A DNA stretch of 9,892 bases from DASXTS01 sp036402215. Its GTDB lineage: Bacteria; Actinomycetota; Actinomycetes; Mycobacteriales; Pseudonocardiaceae. The stretch lies in assembly GCA_036402215.1 (NCBI GenBank), contig DASWTI010000082.1, forward strand, positions 1 to 9,892, given 5' to 3'. Both the position numbers and the translations under genes were made by a program. The notes under the pieces were generated by a model that was not told the origin of the DNA, ran no database searches, and worked only from the letters and a program-made list of their open reading frames with translations. Below are positions 1 through 5,605 of this stretch, piece after piece. Position 1 is the first letter of the stretch. Each line of letters opens with the position of its first letter.

Positions 1-1427
1 TCGGCCGGTGTCCACCCCGCCGCGAGCACGTGTCCCCGCGGCAGGCCGCCGCGCGGCCCGGCCACCCGCGTCGCCGCCCACTCCAGGGCCACCAGCACCA
101 CCTGGTTGCGCGCCTCCCGCGGGGAGACCGCCCGGCACACGAGGTCGCGCACCGGCGGCGCACCGACGGCGGGAGCCGGATCGGCCATCCGGCAGGTGCT
201 GACCGACAGCGGGAGCTGGTCGCCGTCGCCCTCGCCGAGCGCGAGCAGCGGCCCGGCCACCGGGTCGGTCCACGCGGTGGTGACCGCGACGATCCGGTCC
301 GAGGCCGCCACCAGCTCGGCGGGGTCCTCGGAGGCCGGGACATCGGGGCGCACCACACCGTCGCCCGCCGACACCGACACCGGCTCGGCGGGAGGCCCGG
401 GGTGCCGCTCGCAGGCGGCGTGCCGGCGGCCGGCGTGGGTGCGCACCACCGGGGCCATCGGCTCCACCGAGGTGATCAGCCCGGCCCCGTCCAGGGGTAC
501 CTCGGCGAGCCGGGTGAACAGGTGCTGCGCCAGGTGCAGGGCCGCCAGGGTGGCCGGGACCACCGCGGGCGGCAGCCCCGCCGGATCACCGGCCGCGGTG
601 CCCACCACGGAGCGGCGCACGCAGTCCCAGCACCACCGGAGCCCGCCGCCGGGCGCCACCGGGGGTGGTGGCGCCGCGACCACGAAGTCGCCGCAGCGGC
701 CGAGGACGCCCACCTCGGCGCCGGCGGCGGCCAGCCGGTGCTGCAGGTCCGCGAGCCGGTCGGGCCGGTCGTGGTCCACGGCGAGCAGCACGTGCTCGGC
801 GCCGATCAGCTCGGCGTGCCCGGTGAGGGCGTCGAGGTCCAGGTGCTCGCCGGTGACCACGGTCCGCCAGGTGAGCCGCGGGTCGGCCGCGACGGCGCGC
901 GCGGTGACATCGGCGATCCCGGCGGCGCCGGTGCCGGTGGTCAGCACGACCAGGCGGGCGATGCCGAACTCGCCGAGCGCACCGACTAGGCTGCGCAGCG
1001 CGAGCCCGTCGCCCACGCACACCACCCGCCGCGACCGCACCCTGGTCATCCGGGTGACCGGGCGGTCGGCGTGGTGGTCGAGGAAGGTCAGGTGCGCCGG
1101 GTAGAGCTCGCGCATCCAGGCCGGCGCGGCCTCGGCCGGGTACCGGACCTCCTTGACGAAGCCGTTGCGGCACAACGTCCCCACCAGGCGCAGCACCGAG
1201 TCGCGGGCGCCGTCGGGCAGGCCGGCGCACACCTCGTCCAGCGTCCGCTCGCCGTCGAGGTTCGCGAACAGCGAGCCGACCAGCTCGTAGGCGCCGGCGC
1301 CCCGGATGGAGAACGACCCGGCGTTGTTGCGCAGCCACACCCCGCCGTCGTGCCGGACGTAGAAGGCGTCCGCCCTGGTCCGGTAGCGGGCGGCGCGGTC
1401 CACCGCGGGCGGTGTGCTGGTGGTCAT
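1..1427 (-). CDS. nosH: NosH-like leader-peptide-binding E1/Ocin-ThiF-type protein (3' end cut by window)
   Basis: The ATG at 1427-1425 opens a frame that runs off the left edge; 475 codons are visible. Residues ~20-95 look like a PqqD-type RiPP recognition element (winged helix, beginning FYVRHDGGVWLRNN). Residues ~131-345 resemble an E1/ThiF-like Rossmann domain with a degenerate glycine motif (VCVGDGLALRS). A CWDC pair (C266, C269) and a later CERH (C339, H342) are candidate zinc ligands. In thiopeptide systems this class (NosH, TclI, TbtF) binds the precursor leader and presents the core to the YcaO cyclodehydratase that makes the azolines; it does not itself adenylate. The start shares one base with the nosI stop (TGATG), and GGGAAG lies 6 nt upstream. 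The partner YcaO gene (nosG) is not in the window and would be expected to the left. The role is inferred from family and context; the nosH name rests on synteny. Confidence 0.82.
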   Translation of the reverse strand, partial: MTTSTPPAVDRAARYRTRADAFYVRHDGGVWLRNNAGSFSIRGAGAYELVGSLFANLDGERTLDEVCAGLPDGARDSVLRLVGTLCRNGFVKEVRYPAEAAPAWMRELYPAHLTFLDHHADRPVTRMTRVRSRRVVCVGDGLALRSLVGALGEFGIARLVVLTTGTGAAGIADVTARAVAADPRLTWRTVVTGEHLDLDALTGHAELIGAEHVLLAVDHDRPDRLADLQHRLAAAGAEVGVLGRCGDFVVAAPPPPVAPGGGLRWCWDCVRRSVVGTAAGDPAGLPPAVVPATLAALHLAQHLFTRLAEVPLDGAGLITSVEPMAPVVRTHAGRRHAACERHPGPPAEPVSVSAGDGVVRPDVPASEDPAELVAASDRIVAVTTAWTDPVAGPLLALGEGDGDQLPLSVSTCRMADPAPAVGAPPVRDLVCRAVSPREARNQVVLVALEWAATRVAGPRGGLPRGHVLAAGWTPA

Positions 1428-2734
1428 CAGAGCTTCCCGTTCCTGCTGTAGGCCGACACCGCGTCCAGCTCGGGGATGCACTCGACGCGGCCGGGCCGTG
1501 ATGCCTCCGGCAGGGCCGCGCAGTGCGCCCGGACGGTCGCCTCGTCCACCCGCCCGACCACCCGGGCGGCGAGGTGCTCCAGCCCGGACGGGCCGCGGCG
1601 GACCAGGACCCGGGCGTCGGACACCCCGTCGAGCGCCAGCAGGCGCCGCTCGATGGTCCGCGGGTACACCAGGACGCCGCCGACCTTCTCGCCGCCGTCC
1701 ACGCGGCCCTCCAGGCACAGCCGGCCGTCCGCGTCGAAGCGCCCGTAGTCGGTGCCGGCGACGTGGTCGCCGTGGCTCACCAGGCGCTCGCCGGGCTGCC
1801 AGACGTACCGGCAGCAGTCCGGTCCCGCGGTGGCCACCGCACCGACACCGTGCTCGTCGGCGCCCTCCAGCCACACCGGCTTGCCGGGGATCGGGCGGCC
1901 GACGTGCTGGTTGTGCCCGGGGTCCGGGTCGACGGTGAGCGCGCCGGTCTCGGCGGTGCCGTACAGGTTGACGACGCCGGCACCGGTGAAGCGGTCGCGG
2001 ATCAGCGCCACCCGGTCGGCGCTCACGTGCCCGCCGCCGAGGAAGAGCACGGCCCGGCCCAGGTCCACCGGCTCGGCGGTGCCGAGGCACGCGGCCGCGG
2101 CGAGCGCCGGGACCGCGAGCACCAGCACGTCGCTCCCGGCGGCCGCGCGCCGCACCGGCGACCAGTCGTGCGGCTCGAAGAGCAGCAGGTCGCGGCGCAG
2201 GAACAGGGCCGGCAGCACGGTCATGAAGAAGGCGGCGGAGAACTGCAACGGCAGGCAGGTGGCGAGCATCGCCGGGGTGCGGCCGCCGAACGCCGGCCGG
2301 AACATCGCCCGCTCGTAGTGCAGCGCCACCAGTTCCCAGGCGTCCGCGTAGCCGATGGCGACCTTCGGCGCACCCGAGCTGCCCGAAGTGGCCACGCCCC
2401 ACAACGGCCGCCCGACCGGCCCGGGGACGGGGCTGTCCACCTCGTACAGGCCGGGGGCGATCTCCCGGTGCGGCACGCCGAGCGGCGCCGGCGAGACCCA
2501 CAGCAGCACGGTGTCCGCGACGGTGGCCACGGCGAACAGCGAGACGATCGCCTCCATTCCCGCGTCCGGGTCGACGACGTACGCCCGCTGCTCCCGCACC
2601 AGTGCGGCCCGGTCCCGGCCCTGGCGCAGCAGGTCGTCCCAGGAGCGGAACTCCGCGCCCCGGTGGACGCCGGCCGTGGGGTTCGGCGGTTCCGCGGGGG
2701 GTGTCAGGAACCGGGTGAACGCTCGGCGACCCAT
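1427..2734 (-). CDS. nosI: NosI-like AMP-forming ligase activating 3-methyl-2-indolic acid
   Basis: An ANL-superfamily adenylating enzyme of 435 residues. In nosiheptide biosynthesis NosI activates 3-methyl-2-indolic acid with ATP and loads it onto the carrier protein NosJ. Visible motifs (from the first ATG at 2743; subtract 3 for the chosen start): A3 P-loop TSGSSGAPK (119-127), A5 YGTAE (261-265), A7 aspartate in SHGD (D326), hinge region GRVDGGEK (346-353), and the C-terminal A10 lysine in YSRNGKL (K437). It is shorter than usual (typically over 500 residues), mainly at the N-terminus. I prefer the start at 2734 because GAAGG (2744-2748) sits 9 nt upstream of it, but directly touches the alternative ATG at 2743. 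Either start overlaps the end of nosJ (31 or 40 bases), and the stop overlaps the nosH start, so coupling is likely. Substrate assignment is by synteny; the fold and motifs are clear. Confidence 0.9.
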   Translation of the reverse strand: MGRRAFTRFLTPPAEPPNPTAGVHRGAEFRSWDDLLRQGRDRAALVREQRAYVVDPDAGMEAIVSLFAVATVADTVLLWVSPAPLGVPHREIAPGLYEVDSPVPGPVGRPLWGVATSGSSGAPKVAIGYADAWELVALHYERAMFRPAFGGRTPAMLATCLPLQFSAAFFMTVLPALFLRRDLLLFEPHDWSPVRRAAAGSDVLVLAVPALAAAACLGTAEPVDLGRAVLFLGGGHVSADRVALIRDRFTGAGVVNLYGTAETGALTVDPDPGHNQHVGRPIPGKPVWLEGADEHGVGAVATAGPDCCRYVWQPGERLVSHGDHVAGTDYGRFDADGRLCLEGRVDGGEKVGGVLVYPRTIERRLLALDGVSDARVLVRRGPSGLEHLAARVVGRVDEATVRAHCAALPEASRPGRVECIPELDAVSAYSRNGKL

Positions 2735-2958
2735 GTCACCCATCCTTCGATCGTGGTGGGACGGTCCGCGGCCGACGGGTCGGCCACGACGCCGTACTGG
2801 TTCAGGTGGGTCCGCACCACGACCGTCTCCAGCGAGTCGAGCGGCCGGTGCGGGTCGGACTCCTGCAACAGCGCCGTCAGCTCCTCGCGCAGGCGCCGCT
2901 CCCCCGGAGTCGCCCCGGCCGGCGACGGTGGTGCCGTGCGGCCGGCGTCCGGGCTCAC
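2704..2958 (-). CDS. nosJ: NosJ-like discrete thiolation (carrier) protein
   Basis: A small carrier protein of 84 residues starting at GTG (2958-2956), which overlaps the nosK stop as GTGA; GGAG (2965-2968 on the complement) lies 6 nt upstream. The LDSLE motif puts the predicted phosphopantetheine serine at S42, and the helical, charged stretch before it (RRLREELTALLQES) is typical of acyl/peptidyl carrier domains. The first ~18 residues are Pro/Ala-rich and probably disordered. In the nosiheptide pathway NosJ, once converted to the holo form, holds MIA as a thioester between NosI (loading) and NosK (transfer). No phosphopantetheinyl transferase is visible in this window, so one from elsewhere must act. 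The reading frame stays open upstream to 3243, but that part overlaps nosK and the GTG with its SD is the natural start. Confidence 0.9.
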   Translation of the reverse strand: MSPDAGRTAPPSPAGATPGERRLREELTALLQESDPHRPLDSLETVVVRTHLNQYGVVADPSAADRPTTIEGWVTWVAERSPGS

Positions 2959-3671
2959 GCCACGCTCCGTTCGCGGGTCAGCCAGAAGTCCTCGACGGCC
3001 GTGGTGAAGGCATCCGGTGCGTCCAGGCTCGCGATGTGCCCGGCCCCGTCGAGCACCCGGCCGCGGACCCGCGGGCCGAGCCGGGCGGCGCCGCGGGCGG
3101 CGTCGCGCTCGACGGACTTGTGCGAGCCGTTGCAGATGAACGTGTCCACGTCGAGCGCGGCCAGCGCCTCGGGGCGCACCAGCGCGGTTCCCTCGAAGTC
3201 GCGCCCGACGTGCGCGCTGAACGCGTCCAGGGTGCCGGCCCACCGCCCGCCGTGCAGCCGCTCGTACTCGGCGGCGAGCGGTGGGTGCTCGGCGGCCAGC
3301 CGGTGGAACCCGGCGAGCAGCCCCAGGAACGCGCCGCGCTCCAGGCCCGGCGCGAACCCGGTGAGCACCAGCGAGTCCACCAGGTCCGGCCGCGCGGCGG
3401 CGGCGCGCACCGCGAGCGGGCCGCCGAGGTGCGACGCCGCCACCAGCCGGCCACGGCCGAACCGCTCCAGGACCGCGAGCACGTAGTCCAGCGACTGGTC
3501 CAGGTAGCGGTCACCGGCGTCGAGCGGGCAGCGGCCGTGGCCCGGCAGGTCGACCGGCACCACCCGGTGCCCGGTGGTCCACCGGGTGATCTGCGCGCCG
3601 AAGTGGGCGTAGGCCGTGCCGAGCAGGCCGTGCAGGAGGTACACGACGGGCCTGGCGTCCCGGACCTGCAT
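2955..3671 (-). CDS. nosK: NosK-like alpha/beta-hydrolase-fold indolyl acyltransferase with unusual nucleophile elbow
   Basis: An alpha/beta-hydrolase-fold protein of 238 residues. NosK transfers the indolyl group from NosJ to a cysteine of the thiazolyl peptide intermediate (core Cys8), building the nosiheptide side ring. Visible: oxyanion-loop HG (14-15, in YLLHGLLG), a DLPGHG loop (41-46) and the late catalytic His in GAGHI (H212). The nucleophile elbow, normally GHSLGG, reads ASHLGG here: His81 occupies the usual serine position and Ser80 lies one residue before it. The usual acid position after strand 7 (GxxD) reads NGSHKS (181-186). Transfer by a non-canonical triad, or simple scaffolding, should therefore be considered. 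Of the two nearby ATGs, 3671 has AGGAG 4 nt upstream, whereas 3683 is touched directly by its GGAGG, so 3671 is preferred. It is followed by nosJ with a GTGA overlap. Confidence 0.88.
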   Translation of the reverse strand: MQVRDARPVVYLLHGLLGTAYAHFGAQITRWTTGHRVVPVDLPGHGRCPLDAGDRYLDQSLDYVLAVLERFGRGRLVAASHLGGPLAVRAAAARPDLVDSLVLTGFAPGLERGAFLGLLAGFHRLAAEHPPLAAEYERLHGGRWAGTLDAFSAHVGRDFEGTALVRPEALAALDVDTFICNGSHKSVERDAARGAARLGPRVRGRVLDGAGHIASLDAPDAFTTAVEDFWLTRERSVA

Positions 3672-3691
3672 GTGGCTCCTCATCCTCCTCT

Positions 3692-3733
3692 CCGAGGGGG
3701 TTCCGCGCCGCGAGGAACTCGGCGTCAGCCGAG
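3692..3733 (-). repeat. Two mutually exclusive hairpins at the nosL stop / nosK leader
   Basis: CTCGGC (3718-3723) pairs with GCCGAG (3728-3733) around a 4-nt loop that contains the nosL stop codon. The same CTCGG block (3718-3722), with the adjoining GGAA (3714-3717), can instead pair with CCGAG (3692-3696) and TTCC (3701-3704), leaving a 4-nt bulge. Behind this is a 9-bp direct repeat CCGAGGGGG at 3692-3700 and 3729-3737. A ribosome terminating on nosL would favour the second structure. The nosK ribosome site (3676-3688) lies just outside both. Coordinates and pairing are read directly; any role in coupling nosL to nosK is inference. Confidence 0.5.
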
Positions 3734-4921
3734 GGGGATGACCTGGGCGCCGACCGACGGGTTGGCGAAGTGGCTCACCTTGGTGCCGTTGGACTCGATC
3801 CGGCTGAGGATGAACCGGGGTCGGCGCAGGTCGGCGACCAGGAACTGCGACGACCTCTCGTCGTTCACCGCCTGCTCGCCGGCGCGGTACGGCGCCACGT
3901 CGGGGCTGCCGGGGCTGATCACGCCGGCCAGGCCGATGGCCCGGTCCTGGAACTCCTGCGGCTCCCGGGTGGTGAGCACCAGCCGCTGCTCCGGGCAGGT
4001 GAACGCGATCACCGACATCATCCGCAGGTAGTCGTCGTCGTCGATGCGCGTGCTGTCCCGCGACGACATTGCGGGGCGCATCCGGGGCACCGACAGGTCG
4101 ACCACGGCGCCGCGCTCCTTCAGGTGCGCCCCGTGGGCCACCAGCCGCACGAGCTCGGCGGACACGTCCTCGTGCAGGCCGACGAGCACCCCGGGGTTGA
4201 CGTAGCGGTACCCGGCGTCGAGCCAGCGGTCGAAGGACACCACCCGGCGGTCGTAGTCGGCCTTGGGCACCCCGGCGGCCGTCGGGCCCATGAACCGGCG
4301 GTACGACTCCCGGTCGTAGGTCTCCTGGAAGACGCACATGGTGACCGGCTCGTCCGGCGTGATCCACTCCCCGAGCACCGCGATCTCGTCGGGCTCCATC
4401 GAGCCGATGTTGAAGTAGATGCGCTCGTATCCCATGTCGAGCGCGGTGCGCATGGCCCAGCCGATGCGGAACGCCGTGCTCAGCCGCACGTACTTGTCCT
4501 CGTACTCGCCGGTCAGGAAGCCGACGCCGCGCACGCCCTCGTGCCGGTAGAGGATCTCGAGCTGCTCGATGATCTCGTTGCGGCTGGCGAACTTGCGGTC
4601 CAGGCGGGCGTTGCCCTTGCGCATCGAGCACATCTTGCACTCGGAGTCGCAGTGGTTGGTCGTGTAGAGCGGCACGAAGGTGTGCAGCTGCGGGGTGCGG
4701 GCGCTGCAGCGCCGTTCCGCGGCGGCCTGGAGTTCCGCGGTGCTCACCGTCGGGTCGTCCCACAGGGCCAGCGCCACCGCCGCGCGGGACCAGGCCGGCT
4801 CCTCGTCGATCCCGAGCGCGAGGACCGAACGGGTGTCGACGGTGGCGGCCTCGGCCCGCACGTCCGCGAGGTCGGGGACGACGAAGTCGTTCGTCCCGTC
4901 GAGGGTCCGTTGTTCGCCCAT
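3725..4921 (-). CDS. nosL: NosL-like radical SAM tryptophan lyase (3-methyl-2-indolic acid synthase)
   Basis: A 398-residue radical SAM enzyme that rearranges L-tryptophan to 3-methyl-2-indolic acid, the precursor of the side ring. The 4Fe-4S motif is CDSECKMC (C91, C95, C98; CX3CX2C) inside a ThiH/HydG-like TIM barrel. The S. actuosus NosL cysteines are, as I recall, 95/99/102; with that offset of 4 its reported substrate-binding Tyr90, Arg323 and Ser340 fall on Tyr86, Arg319 and Ser336 here, which are indeed Tyr, Arg and Ser. That strongly supports the same reaction. The start is set by GGAGG (4929-4933 on the complement) 7 nt before the ATG; the frame stays open to 5053, but the upstream part has no SD of that quality. 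It is the first gene of the leftward operon, with a 53-bp gap to nosK that holds a hairpin. Confidence 0.96.
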   Translation of the reverse strand: MGEQRTLDGTNDFVVPDLADVRAEAATVDTRSVLALGIDEEPAWSRAAVALALWDDPTVSTAELQAAAERRCSARTPQLHTFVPLYTTNHCDSECKMCSMRKGNARLDRKFASRNEIIEQLEILYRHEGVRGVGFLTGEYEDKYVRLSTAFRIGWAMRTALDMGYERIYFNIGSMEPDEIAVLGEWITPDEPVTMCVFQETYDRESYRRFMGPTAAGVPKADYDRRVVSFDRWLDAGYRYVNPGVLVGLHEDVSAELVRLVAHGAHLKERGAVVDLSVPRMRPAMSSRDSTRIDDDDYLRMMSVIAFTCPEQRLVLTTREPQEFQDRAIGLAGVISPGSPDVAPYRAGEQAVNDERSSQFLVADLRRPRFILSRIESNGTKVSHFANPSVGAQVIPLG

Positions 4922-5026
4922 CTCAGTTCCTCCAAGCACCCGGAAAGACACGCGGTCAGATGACGACTTCTTCCCCATCACGAGCGCCCGACTCATGCAT
5001 TCCGTTGCCGCGGCGTCCTGGTCGTT

Positions 5027-5070
5027 CCTACTCCGCGCCGGGGCCGGTGGCAATGCCGGCGCGGAGTAGG
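5027..5070. repeat. 15-bp perfect inverted repeat upstream of nosL
   Basis: CCTACTCCGCGCCGG (5027-5041) and its exact reverse complement (5056-5070) flank a 14-nt spacer. As RNA on either strand it would form a very stable stem. It lies 106 bp upstream of the nosL start, so it could be in the nosL mRNA leader (attenuator or 5' stabiliser), an operator, or an insulator between the two divergent promoters. There is no T-run on either side to suggest a classical intrinsic terminator. Confidence 0.8.
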
Positions 5071-5094
5071 CGGAAACCGGCCGTGAACCGCCCT

Positions 5095-5111
5095 GACCTG
5101 CGCTTCAGGTC
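5095..5111. promoter_or_regulatory. Operator-like palindrome GACCTG-N5-CAGGTC
   Basis: Perfect 6-bp arms (5095-5100 and 5106-5111) around CGCTT, located between the large inverted repeat and the 11-bp phased repeats. Size and spacing fit a dimeric repressor or activator half-site pair, but no specific regulator family is recognised. Confidence 0.3.
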
Positions 5112-5138
5112 GAAACACGGGCAGGCCTGCGGAGCTTT

Positions 5139-5193
5139 TCCAGCGCGATTCAGTCGATCCTCATGCGGCTCTCAGCGGAACTTCGGTGAATCG
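5139..5193. promoter_or_regulatory. Direct repeats in 11-bp phase, SARP-site-like
   Basis: Five consecutive 11-bp units each start with TC: TCCAGCG (5139), TCAGTCG (5150), TCATGCG (5161), TCAGCGG (5172) and TCGGTGA (5183). The middle three are the most alike. SARP activators such as DnrI and ActII-ORF4 bind heptamers of TCGAG type repeated every 11 bp, and a SARP gene (nosP) lies in this cluster. The array ends 47 bp before the nosM -10, further than the usual ~8 bp, so it may serve the nosL promoter or be one part of a composite site. Confidence 0.35.
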
Positions 5194-5212
5194 CCAGGAA
5201 CCGGCCGGATCC

Positions 5213-5242
5213 TTGACACACGCTCGGCCGGCTTCCTAATTT
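5213..5242 (+). promoter_or_regulatory. Predicted nosM promoter
   Basis: TTGACA (5213-5218) and TAATTT (5237-5242) are separated by 18 bp, giving a good vegetative-type promoter ~45 bp before the nosM start. TTGACAC (5213) and TCGGCCG (5224) are 11 bp apart and end 6 bp before the -10, close to the geometry SARPs use, so activator binding over the -35 is possible. The leader RNA would be about 40 nt. Confidence 0.6.
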
Positions 5243-5288
5243 CGGCTCCAGGGCCGATGAAAAACACGACGAACAGAAGAGGTGTGCC

Positions 5289-5438
5289 ATGTCTGCTGAC
5301 CTGTCCGGCCTGAACATCGACTCCCTGGAGATCTCGGAATTCCTCGACGACTCGCGCCTGGAGGACAGCGAGGTCGTGGCGAAGGTCATGTCGGCGTCCT
5401 GCACCACGTGCGAGTGCTGCTGCAGCTGCTCGTCCTGA
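5289..5438 (+). CDS. nosM: Nosiheptide-type thiopeptide precursor peptide
   Basis: A 49-residue precursor: a 36-residue acidic leader (segments LEISEFLDDSRLEDSEVVAK and VMSA) followed by the 13-residue core SCTTCECCCSCSS, identical to the nosiheptide core as I remember it. Expected fates by analogy: Cys2, 5, 7, 9 and 11 to thiazoles; Ser1 and Ser10 to the two dehydroalanines joined into the pyridine; Thr3 kept and Thr4 to dehydrobutyrine; Glu6 and Cys8 joined through the indole side ring; Ser12 to dehydroalanine; Ser13 removed by NosA to leave an amide. GAAGAGG lies 6 nt before the ATG. It is the first gene of the rightward operon and is followed within 7 nt by a strong hairpin. The final tailoring (nosiheptide versus nocathiacin-like) cannot be told from the core. 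Confidence 0.98.
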   Translation: MSADLSGLNIDSLEISEFLDDSRLEDSEVVAKVMSASCTTCECCCSCSS

Positions 5439-5444
5439 CCCGTT

Positions 5445-5486
5445 CGGCTCCCGCCCCGTCCGCCCGCCGGGCGGCGGCGGGAGCCG
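5445..5486 (+). terminator. Strong hairpin just after the precursor gene (partial terminator or 3' stabiliser)
   Basis: CGGCTCCCGCC (5445-5455) pairs perfectly with 5476-5486 (11 bp), and the loop contains a further stem CCGCCC-GCC-GGGCGG (5460-5474). It begins 6 nt after the nosM stop and has only GTTCC after it, no T-run. Such a structure could raise precursor mRNA relative to the enzyme genes nosN and nosO by partial termination or by blocking 3' decay. Confidence 0.6.
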
Positions 5487-5532
5487 TTCCAGGCTGACGA
5501 ACCACCGGAGCATCGGCTCCATCGCACCCCGA

Positions 5533-5567
5533 CGGCGTCCTGCGGCCACGGCCCCCGCAGGGCGCCG
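5533..5567 (+). repeat. Second hairpin in the nosM-nosN spacer
   Basis: Positions 5533-5545 pair with 5555-5567 over 13 bp with one G-U pair and a 9-nt loop. It ends 27 nt before the nosN SD (AGAGGA, 5595-5600). There is no U-run. Together with the hairpin at 5445-5486 it makes the nosM-nosN spacer largely structured. Confidence 0.5.
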
Positions 5568-5605
5568 CGCGGGCGTGCGGGCGACACGATCCCGAGAGGA
5601 CCGAG

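Larger units (their letters stand above)
4922..5288. promoter_or_regulatory. Divergent regulatory region between nosL and nosM
   Basis: A 367-bp region without a convincing gene, holding the promoters of the leftward nosL operon and the rightward nosM operon. From left to right it contains the nosL SD (4929-4933), a 15-bp inverted repeat (5027-5070), the small palindrome GACCTG-N5-CAGGTC (5095-5111), TC-starting direct repeats in 11-bp phase (5139-5193), and the nosM promoter (5213-5242). I could not place a convincing -35/-10 pair for nosL. A leftward frame in phase with nosL is open through 4922-5053 and could be an N-terminal extension, but it lacks a good ribosome site. Confidence 0.7.

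Noticed and set aside
30..1104. Long plus-strand frames opposite nosH (319 and 332 codons)
   Set aside because: Arg/Pro/Gly/His-rich translations typical of antisense frames in GC-rich DNA; the minus frame gives a recognisable leader-binding and E1-like protein.
1523..4031. Long plus-strand frames opposite nosI, nosJ, nosK and nosL
   Set aside because: Low-complexity translations without domains; the minus strand carries clear ligase, carrier, hydrolase-fold and radical SAM motifs with good ribosome sites.
4922..5053. N-terminal extension of NosL upstream of 4921
   Set aside because: The frame is open and has ATGs, but GGAGG 7 nt before 4921 and the match of the cysteine and substrate residues to known NosL with an offset of only 4 favour the shorter protein.
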